Shown: positions 1-5,541 of the stretch, one piece after another
Numbering within the stretch: position 1 is the first letter of the stretch
Layout of the letters: each line of letters starts with the position of its first letter
Source of the DNA: Gemmatimonadota bacterium
GTDB taxonomy: Bacteria; Latescibacterota; UBA2968; UBA8231
Assembly (NCBI GenBank): GCA_009845645.1
Contig: VXZF01000502.1
Span: forward strand, 1-8,070
Reading direction: 5' to 3'
DNA: 8,070 nucleotides
The notes under the pieces: generated by a model
What the model saw: the letters and a program-made list of their open reading frames with translations, nothing else
The model's database searches: none
What the model was told of the DNA's origin: nothing
Position numbers and translations under genes: made by a program

Positions 1-45
1 AAGCGAGCGCCATACAACCTGATCACCTCGACCGAATGTCCTCAT
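1..45 (-). CDS. Probable N-terminus of a divergent gene (partial)
   Basis: An ATG on the minus strand at 45-43 is preceded by a GGAG at 6 nt spacing, a good ribosome binding site, and the frame stays open to the window edge (15 codons, MRTFGRGDQVVWRSL). It would be transcribed divergently from the sigma-factor fusion gene, sharing the 46-188 intergenic region. The residues GDQVVWRS loosely recall the start of DUF402-type proteins, but 15 residues are too few to assign a family. An alternative is that the left edge holds the tail of a plus-strand gene, since frame 1 is open to a TAA at 88-90. Confidence 0.4.
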   Translation of the reverse strand, partial: MRTFGRGDQVVWRSL

Positions 46-89
46 TCTAATCTCCAAGGATTATTGAATGCCTTAGTGCGCGTCAATTA

Positions 90-105
90 ATTCGAGTATT
101 CGAGT
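90..105 (+). repeat. Tandem 8-bp direct repeat upstream of the sigma gene promoter
   Basis: ATTCGAGT occurs twice without a gap (90-97 and 98-105) and ends two bases before the TTGACT -35 box. Two half-sites in tandem at this position could be an activator or repressor operator. This is inference from position; no protein is known to bind it. Confidence 0.5.
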
Positions 106-107
106 TT

Positions 108-135
108 TTGACTTACTCTGGTAACTTTTTATCGG
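108..135 (+). promoter_or_regulatory. Candidate sigma70 promoter for the sigma-Eis fusion gene
   Basis: TTGACT (108-113) and TATCGG (130-135) are separated by 16 nt, giving a start near 142 and a leader of about 45 nt. The -35 matches the consensus well and the -10 only moderately. The rest of 46-188 holds no other gene that I can support. Confidence 0.4.
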
Positions 136-188
136 CAAACTGGCATTCTACCTGTAGGAGGCGCTTTCCGGAATAAAAAAGAGTTGAT

Positions 189-2219
189 ATGGAAGAATTA
201 CAGGCACTGTTGCGGCAAGCGCAAGATGGCGACGTAGATGCATATGGCCAGCTTGTCCGTCGCTTCCAGGATATGGCTGTGGGATATGCTTACACAGTAC
301 TCGGCGATTTTCATCTGGCAGAGGATGCGGCGCAAGAGGCATTTATTGAGGCCTATCACAACTTGTGCAAAGTCTATGGACCTCGCGCCTTCCCTGCTTG
401 GCTGCGACAGATCATTTTCAGACAATGCCAACGACAACGCCGGGATAAATGGGGAGCGTCTGTAATCCTGGGGATAGAAGATGATCTGGTTTCCGAACAG
501 CCCAATCCTGAGACAGTGGTCGCCCGGCGCGAGATGCAGTATAGACTGCGGTGCGCCATTGCCGACCTTCCTGAACACCAGCGTCAAGTGATCGCGCTCT
601 TCTATGTCTCAGAGTATTCACACAAAGAAATCGCTACTTTTCTGGATGCGTCTGTGAACACCGTAAAAAAACGACTGTACGATGCCAGAAAGCGACTAAA
701 AGAAAGGTTATTGAGCATGGTGCAGGAAGATCTACGAGAAAAGCGTCCCTCCAAGGATGAAAGATTTGTTGACAAGGTATTGCAACTCATCGCACCCGAT
801 GAGAAAGAACATAGTGAAGGTATTTACAAGCTATTAGAGAGACCGAATCACCCATTGACCTTGCAGTGGCGGCAGGGCCGGATGTCACAGAGCCACTTGG
901 ACTGGATGACTTCACGGATTGGCTGTCTCGATGGCGAGGTGGTGTCGGTTTTCGGCGTCTACGATATTTCCGTGCGGATTGGAACCGCTCGGGTGCGCAC
1001 CGCAGGTATCAATCTGGATGCCACGCATCCAGACTACCAGGGGCGTGCACAGGAGCTGAAGGAGAAGACCGCTCTGGCCTCTATTGAAGCGATGCGTGCT
1101 CAAGGATATGATCTATCCGTTACGTTCGGGGAGGAAGTATTCTTCTCCGGCTTGGGTTATGTCTTCGCTTGGCGAGAGCTGGGATGGGATGTTGACACCG
1201 ACGAGTTGACTTCTGAACCTCCCGACTTTGAACTTCACGATTTCACACCAGATCACCGGGAAGATTTGGCAGAGCTTTACAATCGGGAGAACGAATTGAT
1301 TACCGGTACAGCAGTGAAACCGACCTATTGGCACAATAAACATCCGAGCCAATTTCAGGGGTGGTTCTGGACCAATTCCAAGGGTAAGCCTGTCGGGTAT
1401 ATATCGGGCGGTGCAGGTATTAAATTCCATCTGGATTTAGATTATCAAGTGGATCTAGATCGAGGGGAGATTACCGATGTTTTGCGGCATCAAATCAACG
1501 AAGGCTTTAAGGGAATCCGGGGACCGCTCAGTCCATATGCGGTATGTGCAGTACAGGTAGAAGGTAACCGATGGCTGATCGTGGACGGAAAGGGAACACA
1601 GCGGAAGCAGCGCAGGCATCTGGTTGTGAATGCCGGCGATAAACTGAATGTCTACCTGCGCGAGCGCAGTTTGTTTTGGGTGGACGAGTCCGTCGGTGAT
1701 CCAGAACAGAGAATACAGGTGTTGGGAAAATTGGCACGCCAGTTCTATTGTGACGCCGTATATTTCGATCGTCTGCCTTATAAGAGTGTTTTAGGCAAAC
1801 GGTTGCGGCAGATGCATTCCTGTCAGATACAGCCAGACTCCTGGGGCGGATTACGTGGGAGTCGTGCTTATGTCATCCGCATTATCAACTTACGGTCCTT
1901 GTTCGAAAAGCTGACGAACGAGTTGTCGCGGAGACTCCGCAAGTCTCCGCTCGCAGAGTGGAGCGGCAATCTGATTATATCAAGTGGAGAGGAAGAGATA
2001 ATGCTTGTCATCGATCGCTCTGATGTGAAGGTAAAGTCCGGAGGCACGGCGGAGAATTCGATTCGAGGTGGACAGGAGATTGCGCAGTTGATCGTCGGGA
2101 CGGAGACGGCGGATGAAATTGTCGGGATGAACCAAATCCGGCTCAGTGGCAAGGCACAACAACTAATTGAGGTACTGTTTCCAGCACAATATCCTCAGAT
2201 GGAGAATCAGGCCCTGTGA
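189..2219 (+). CDS. ECF sigma factor fused to an Eis-like GNAT acetyltransferase with SCP2-like tail
   Basis: 676 aa. Residues 1-175 form a full ECF sigma factor. Sigma2 carries LAEDAAQEAFIEAYHNL (43-59), the core-RNA-polymerase-binding helix. Sigma4 spans about 120-173 and ends in a helix-turn-helix (HKEIATFLDASVNTVKKRLY). Residues 210-676 resemble the Eis family: a first GNAT-like domain (about 215-340, with HPDYQGRAQE and the FFSGLGY segment), a second (about 346-410 and 500-550), and an SCP2-like domain (about 560-665, from YVIRIINLRSLFEKL to IEVLFP). Most ECF sigma factors are about 160-200 aa, so this is a true fusion in a single uninterrupted frame. The acetyl-CoA loop is degenerate (A287 and E289 where Gly and Gly/Ala are usual), and residues about 412-500 are extra and unassigned. 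The ATG follows AAAAAAGAG at 5 nt. No anti-sigma gene is adjacent, so the C-terminal half may sense a ligand and control the sigma part (inference). Confidence 0.85.
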   Translation: MEELQALLRQAQDGDVDAYGQLVRRFQDMAVGYAYTVLGDFHLAEDAAQEAFIEAYHNLCKVYGPRAFPAWLRQIIFRQCQRQRRDKWGASVILGIEDDLVSEQPNPETVVARREMQYRLRCAIADLPEHQRQVIALFYVSEYSHKEIATFLDASVNTVKKRLYDARKRLKERLLSMVQEDLREKRPSKDERFVDKVLQLIAPDEKEHSEGIYKLLERPNHPLTLQWRQGRMSQSHLDWMTSRIGCLDGEVVSVFGVYDISVRIGTARVRTAGINLDATHPDYQGRAQELKEKTALASIEAMRAQGYDLSVTFGEEVFFSGLGYVFAWRELGWDVDTDELTSEPPDFELHDFTPDHREDLAELYNRENELITGTAVKPTYWHNKHPSQFQGWFWTNSKGKPVGYISGGAGIKFHLDLDYQVDLDRGEITDVLRHQINEGFKGIRGPLSPYAVCAVQVEGNRWLIVDGKGTQRKQRRHLVVNAGDKLNVYLRERSLFWVDESVGDPEQRIQVLGKLARQFYCDAVYFDRLPYKSVLGKRLRQMHSCQIQPDSWGGLRGSRAYVIRIINLRSLFEKLTNELSRRLRKSPLAEWSGNLIISSGEEEIMLVIDRSDVKVKSGGTAENSIRGGQEIAQLIVGTETADEIVGMNQIRLSGKAQQLIEVLFPAQYPQMENQAL

Positions 2220-2274
2220 TATGGAGTTGCAACACCCCTATATCCCACACCAAAGGTCCGCCTTTTCTTCATCA

Positions 2275-3003
2275 CTACCAAGATTTCCGCCTTTTTTCAA
2301 TAGCATTAACGTATTCTTCTGCTTTTTCACACAATGCAAGAAACGCATCTACAGTATCAATGCGTGAGGTGCGCACAGCGAAGGCGTGATGCACAATATG
2401 ATCTCCAACATGACCCAAAGATTGGGTCAATTTCTTATAAGATGGATCGAATGGAAGACCATATTCAGCTTCTACTTCCACAAACGCAAGATGAAGGATC
2501 ATCTTTGCAAACCCTGGTGCCCTCAATTTACCTGTACCATTCGTTCTTCTCGTGCTATGAATACTTCTCTGAATTTGTTCAATCAGATGCCGTGCCTCCT
2601 CGCTTAGTGACCAACGTTCTACTTTAAGAGTTGCCAGATCGATATGCTGCCCCCATACTCGTCTAAAAAATGGGAACTGTTTCACCCAAAGCGGTAAAGG
2701 TATGAATTGATCTCTTTCCATATCACCGGCCAACTCGGATAGTGTAATACGTGCTAATGAGGCTTTTATACCTGTTTGACTAGTGAATTCTGTTCGAAGA
2801 TAGGCATCCACATCTGCTGCTTCTCTGCTATCAAAATCATCCTTGACAACCGATAGGAGATCAACATCGCTTGAAGGGAGTTCGTCTTGAGTGCCGAATG
2901 AACCACATAGGTATAGCGAAATCAAGCCTTTGTCTTTTAGTCTGGCAACCACTTCGGCGACAGAGCGATCCAATACGGTATCTGTCATCTGTTCCATGTT
3001 CAT
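2275..3003 (-). CDS. Nucleotidyltransferase-fold protein (aminoglycoside-adenylyltransferase-like), cassette D second gene
   Basis: 242 aa with ATG at 3003. That ATG overlaps the TGA of the upstream kinase gene as ATGA, which implies translational coupling, and GGA lies 6 nt upstream. A longer frame would need a TTG at 3033 and overlap the kinase by 34 nt, so I reject it. The Pol-beta-type nucleotidyltransferase signature is LYLCGSFGTQDELPSSDVDL (residues 30-49), with G34-S35 and metal-binding D46 and D48. The third acidic residue usually found on the next strand is not evident (TGIKASLARIT, 77-87), so catalysis is uncertain. The C-terminal part (134-240) looks all-helical, as in KNTase/ANT enzymes. 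Family members transfer a nucleotide from ATP or another NTP to a hydroxyl of a drug, a protein or RNA; the substrate here is unknown. Confidence 0.75.
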   Translation of the reverse strand: MNMEQMTDTVLDRSVAEVVARLKDKGLISLYLCGSFGTQDELPSSDVDLLSVVKDDFDSREAADVDAYLRTEFTSQTGIKASLARITLSELAGDMERDQFIPLPLWVKQFPFFRRVWGQHIDLATLKVERWSLSEEARHLIEQIQRSIHSTRRTNGTGKLRAPGFAKMILHLAFVEVEAEYGLPFDPSYKKLTQSLGHVGDHIVHHAFAVRTSRIDTVDAFLALCEKAEEYVNAIEKRRKSW

Positions 3004-3977
3004 GAAGTTTCCAATTCTCTTGGCCAAAGCCAATCCAGCAATGCTCCAATATCCTTAATGTCTGGAGCATTCTCTGATTCAAGGAGCGTAGCCAACTTAG
3101 GGGCTGCTTCCCAACTGTGTAGGAAAAAGGCCATCAGTCGGCGACGGTAATTTTCGTCTATTTTGAGGGCTGATTGGTACGAAGTTAGGAAAGCGATCAA
3201 TGCTTGGACATCTCGTTCGAGTGTCTGAAACCACAGGTCTGTCCAATCGTATTCAGGTGGGGCTGCCAGCGCATTGCCCATATCAATGATTCCCGAAACT
3301 CGCCAATGACCAGCCTGATCTTCCACATAAATATGGTAACACATCAAGTCGCCGTGCACCAAAACATGGGGAGTATTCAGATACGTATCCACCTCAGTAG
3401 AACAAACAAATGCACGCAGTTCTGATTTAAGGCAAGAGGGGAAAGAAACGGTCTGTCCAAGATTTTCAATGAATTGGTGCCGCCGATTTTCATAAAGCGT
3501 ATTCCAGGCCCCATATACTTGTCCAATCTGAGATTTGCCGGAAAAATAACTACCGTGAAAACGAGCCATAACCGCGCCTAACTGTGTTGCAATATTGACG
3601 AGATCGCCAGAGCCAAATCTTCCTCGAAGCTCATCTAAAGGCATGCCCGATACCATACCCATAACTATATAAGGACAAGAGAGCAAACCGTTAAGCTCGC
3701 CGACGGCTAACAAGGGGGGGATTGGCAGGGCCGGGGTTGTCGCTAAAATGCGTAAAGCCCCTTCTTCAACGCGTAAAGAGTCTTGTTGATCCGGGGCGTA
3801 CAATTTTACGACGTAGTGATGATCGAGTAGAAAAACAGCGTTGTTAGAATGAAAATCCGTCCGTATCGATCTATAGACTATACCTGCACGATCGCATATC
3901 TGCTGAATAGCTGGTCGCCATATATCTTCTTCTTTGACAACCTGTCGCCACCGCTCTGATTTTTCTCTCAGATCCAT
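3000..3977 (-). CDS. APH/choline-kinase-family phosphotransferase, cassette D first gene
   Basis: 325 aa. Kinase-like (Pfam APH) features in order are: VVKLY (56-60) with K58 as probable ATP-binding lysine; the hinge-like YIVMGMVSGMPL (103-114); the Brenner motif HGDLMCYHIYV (208-218) with catalytic D210; and IIDMGNA (230-236) with D232 as the metal-binding Asp of the DFG-like motif, followed by PPEYDWTDL (240-248). Position 215 is His where classical aminoglycoside kinases have Asn; some APH relatives tolerate this. The family phosphorylates aminoglycosides, macrolides, homoserine, choline and other small molecules, and the substrate cannot be read from sequence. The gene overlaps the downstream nucleotidyltransferase by 4 nt (ATGA), forming a two-gene cassette. 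I see no clear Shine-Dalgarno; the ATG sits in TAATG at the end of a tiny upstream frame. Confidence 0.85.
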   Translation of the reverse strand: MDLREKSERWRQVVKEEDIWRPAIQQICDRAGIVYRSIRTDFHSNNAVFLLDHHYVVKLYAPDQQDSLRVEEGALRILATTPALPIPPLLAVGELNGLLSCPYIVMGMVSGMPLDELRGRFGSGDLVNIATQLGAVMARFHGSYFSGKSQIGQVYGAWNTLYENRRHQFIENLGQTVSFPSCLKSELRAFVCSTEVDTYLNTPHVLVHGDLMCYHIYVEDQAGHWRVSGIIDMGNALAAPPEYDWTDLWFQTLERDVQALIAFLTSYQSALKIDENYRRRLMAFFLHSWEAAPKLATLLESENAPDIKDIGALLDWLWPRELETS

Positions 3978-4000
3978 TAGGAAGAGTACGTCGTGGGCAT
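3977..4000 (-). other. Seven-codon leader frame whose stop overlaps the kinase start (TAATG)
   Basis: On minus, ATG at 4000 opens MPTTYSS and stops at TAA 3979-3977, with the final A shared with the kinase ATG. Because the kinase lacks its own obvious ribosome binding site, ribosomes finishing this frame could restart on it. The frame has no strong ribosome binding site either, so this may be chance. Confidence 0.2.
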
Positions 4001-4023
4001 CTGGAGGAAACCTATCTCATTTC

Positions 4024-4106
4024 GGCTAACGTATTTCGCCCTCCTGAACCGCGTAGCGGTTGGGCGCAGGCGCGAATGCGCCATAGCCAGGAGGGCGATG
4101 TTATGG
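4024..4106 (-). repeat. attC site of cassette C (83 nt)
   Basis: On minus: R'' CCATAAC (4106-4100), L'' and L' arms forming a perfect 11-bp inverted repeat (TCGCCCTCCTG, plus 4036-4046 against 4088-4098), then R' GTTAGCC (4030-4024). The cleavage point is between 4030 and 4029. The centre contains ACCGC-GTA-GCGGT and GGCGC/GCGCC-type complementarity, as expected of a foldable bottom strand. R'' does not pair well with R' because R' belongs to the next cassette, D. Confidence 0.8.
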
Positions 4107-4128
4107 GATGTGGCAAAGGCTCTGACTA

Positions 4129-4365
4129 CTACATAGGATTTGGTGCAACTTCCCGTACGTGAAGGATTTCACCACTCACTTGCAGACGGATATCTGAGGC
4201 GTTCAGAGTTAAAACCGCCAGTGTCTCTCCATCGCCATCAATGAATTCAACTTCATAGGCTTGATGATCCGCATAGCAATGGACAACCGTACCGACATCG
4301 CCAAATTGTAATCCATGCTCCTTAATGGAACGCGTCAAGACCACTAAGTCTAATTCCTGTATCAT
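4129..4365 (-). CDS. DUF4926-family small protein, cassette C
   Basis: 78 aa. The sequence has the typical DUF4926 pattern: an N-terminal ELDLVVLTRSIKEHGLQFGD, then VGTVVHCY, then AYEVEFIDGDGETLAVLTL, then DIRL. It looks like a compact beta-barrel (KOW/SH3-like) fold with no signal peptide or membrane segment, so it is cytoplasmic. Family members are about 60-80 aa, so this one is full length. Their function is not established; such proteins are often found beside other small accessory-region genes such as DUF6883. The ATG at 4365 follows GGGAG at 10 nt and AAGG very close by. It is the only gene in its cassette and has a long 177-nt leader with a candidate promoter of its own. Confidence 0.8.
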   Translation of the reverse strand: MIQELDLVVLTRSIKEHGLQFGDVGTVVHCYADHQAYEVEFIDGDGETLAVLTLNASDIRLQVSGEILHVREVAPNPM

Positions 4366-4484
4366 ACCTTAGAAACTCCCATTCACGTACGTGGATAAGC
4401 CGTCACAAAACGTGGAGGGAAAGCAGGTAGTTACTGAGTTTGGCCGATGGAATATAGGCGCGTTCCCGATCAGGAAGGTACATA

Positions 4485-4519
4485 GCTTATTATATAGAAT
4501 AAGCGGTTGACGTATTCAA
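4485..4519 (-). promoter_or_regulatory. Candidate promoter and small inverted repeat inside cassette C
   Basis: On minus, TTGAAT (4519-4514) is followed after 17 nt by TATATAAT (4496-4489), a good sigma70-type pair. The -10 lies within a 7-bp inverted repeat GCTTATT/AATAAGC (4485-4491 and 4498-4504), which could be an operator or a 5' hairpin. The -35 box uses the last bases of the leader shared with cassette B. The remaining leader to 4366 contains the palindrome CACGTACGTG (4384-4393) and no gene. Confidence 0.45.
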
Positions 4520-4546
4520 GTCTTTTCTGCGATGTCCCATAACGTT
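4515..4546 (-). repeat. Conserved cassette 5' leader, copy 1 (cassette C)
   Basis: This 32-nt segment is identical at 31 of 32 positions to 5428-5459. It covers the GTTATGG core and about 28 nt inside the cassette, read on minus as GGGACAT-S-GCAGAAAAGACTTGAA, where S is the single difference. The genes that follow are unrelated. Confidence 0.9.
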
Positions 4547-4622
4547 TTTCCTGGCCCTGCTCCGCACCGCGTAGCGGTTGGGCGTAAGGCGAAGGCCCGA
4601 AGTCAGGAAGGCGGTGTTATGG
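4537..4622 (-). repeat. attC site of cassette B (86 nt)
   Basis: On minus: R'' CCATAAC (4622-4616), L''/L' arms TTCCTG/CAGGAA (4609-4604 and 4553-4548), then R' GTTATGG (4543-4537), cut between 4543 and 4542. R'' and R' are perfectly complementary. A 19-nt block (4566-4584, ACCGCGTAGCGGTTGGGCG on plus) is identical to 4048-4066 in attC-C, which places both sites in one attC subfamily. Confidence 0.8.
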
Positions 4623-4630
4623 GATGAGGC

Positions 4631-5404
4631 CTATGCCACCCAATGACTCCAACGGTCCCCCCTCGGCCAAGTCGTGTAGCATTGCTCGCACGAACAAAAG
4701 AAGCGCATCATAAAACGGGGTTTAGCCGCAGCATTGATTGACCCATTGTGGCCGAACAAGGGTTGAAAAAAAAGGATATCACCGCGCTTCGGTGTCAGTT
4801 CGACCCCTGTCCCAAGATCCAACGACGGGATCTCTTTGTTCAGATCTTTCAGGTGCTCGTACTTGACCGGGTCGGATGTGGCCAGGTCGCGTAACGTGCG
4901 GTGCGAACCAGGCCAGACCCAGGTCCCGCCTCCCTGTGATTCGATATCACTCAAATAGAGGAGGCAGGTGGTGCGATAGGGCCCCGGAAAGGTCTTGGCT
5001 AGCTCAGCATTCTGCTTGTTGAGGCCGTCGACGTGTGGATGCCCTGGCATGGCCCATTGTCCCGGACGAGCCAGCAGATTGAGAGCAAAGATCGAATCGG
5101 GCGGGTGTAACGAATCAGGCGGTTCGTCCAACAGTTGCGCTACAGCGGTGATGAAGTCGTCTGTGGCACAGGCCATCAGGTCGGGGTCCTGCACCCCGTG
5201 AAAGATCACCTCGCCCTTTTCCTCGTTATACCCATCGGCACTCTCTGGCCCCGTCGACCAGGTGGACGCATCCGCTGCGTCCATGCCCATCAGTTTCCAC
5301 ATCGCCGCTTCGGCTTGAGCAGCGATTGGGGCGGGTATCAGGCCGGAAGCCAACAGGTAGCCGTTTTGCCGATAAAAGGTGAGCTGGTCTTCGCTTAGAG
5401 TCAT
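4631..5404 (-). CDS. Phytanoyl-CoA dioxygenase (PhyH) family Fe(II)/2-oxoglutarate oxygenase, cassette B
   Basis: 257 aa, the usual length for bacterial PhyH-like proteins. The start MTLSEDQLTFYRQNGYLL is typical of the family. Iron ligands are H124 and D126 (GHPHVDGL, 121-128) and probably H219 (FFQPLFGHNGS, 212-222). R230 (AAKPRFMMRFF) is the likely 2-oxoglutarate-binding Arg, and GGGTWVWPGSHR (158-169) and KRGDIL (206-211) are further family landmarks. These enzymes hydroxylate or otherwise oxidise a small organic substrate with decarboxylation of 2-oxoglutarate; many bacterial members act in secondary metabolism. The substrate here is unknown. The ATG is preceded by AAAGGAG (5420-5414) at 9 nt. 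No promoter is visible in the short leader, so transcription probably comes from upstream in the array. Confidence 0.88.
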   Translation of the reverse strand: MTLSEDQLTFYRQNGYLLASGLIPAPIAAQAEAAMWKLMGMDAADASTWSTGPESADGYNEEKGEVIFHGVQDPDLMACATDDFITAVAQLLDEPPDSLHPPDSIFALNLLARPGQWAMPGHPHVDGLNKQNAELAKTFPGPYRTTCLLYLSDIESQGGGTWVWPGSHRTLRDLATSDPVKYEHLKDLNKEIPSLDLGTGVELTPKRGDILFFQPLFGHNGSINAAAKPRFMMRFFCSCEQCYTTWPRGDRWSHWVA

Positions 5405-5427
5405 AGGGAATATCTCCTTTGATGATT

Positions 5428-5459
5428 TTCAAGTCTTTTCTGCCATGTCCCATAACGTT
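5428..5459 (-). repeat. Conserved cassette 5' leader, copy 2 (cassette B)
   Basis: Partner of 4515-4546. In B the conserved block ends just upstream of the AAAGGAG ribosome binding site of the PhyH gene, whereas in C it leads into a different, longer leader. Similarity stops abruptly at the TTGAA end. Confidence 0.9.
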
Positions 5460-5541
5460 CTCACAATTCACGAAGCCGCGAATGCGGCTTGCCGGAGGCC
5501 AAGGCGTGTTCAGCGCCGCAGCGTGAATTGCTGTGTTAGCC
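5450..5541 (-). repeat. attC site of cassette A (92 nt)
   Basis: On minus: R'' GGCTAAC (5541-5535), spacer, L'' CAATTCACG (5530-5522), L' CGTGAATTG (5472-5464), spacer, R' GTTATGG (5456-5450), cut between 5456 and 5455. A terminal hairpin AAGCCGC-GAAT-GCGGCTT (5473-5490 on plus) lies next to L'. It differs in sequence from attC-B and attC-C, suggesting a different cassette source. R'' and R' mismatch because R' belongs to cassette B. Confidence 0.82.

Noticed and set aside
156..161. AGGAGG as ribosome binding site of the sigma-fusion gene
   Set aside because: It lies 27 nt before the ATG, too far, and no in-frame start codon follows at a proper distance. The weaker GAG at 181-183 fits better.
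2218..2244. Weak hairpin between the convergent sigma and nucleotidyltransferase genes as a bidirectional terminator
   Set aside because: Pairing is interrupted (GATATGG against CCTATATC with mismatches) and there is no T-run directly after it.
3004..3033. Longer start of the cassette D nucleotidyltransferase
   Set aside because: It needs a TTG and a 34-nt overlap with the kinase; the ATG at 3003 in ATGA with a GGA upstream is better.
4384..4393. Palindrome CACGTACGTG in the cassette C leader
   Set aside because: CGTACG-type palindromes recur by chance in the window (also 6161-6170), so there is no independent support for a binding site.
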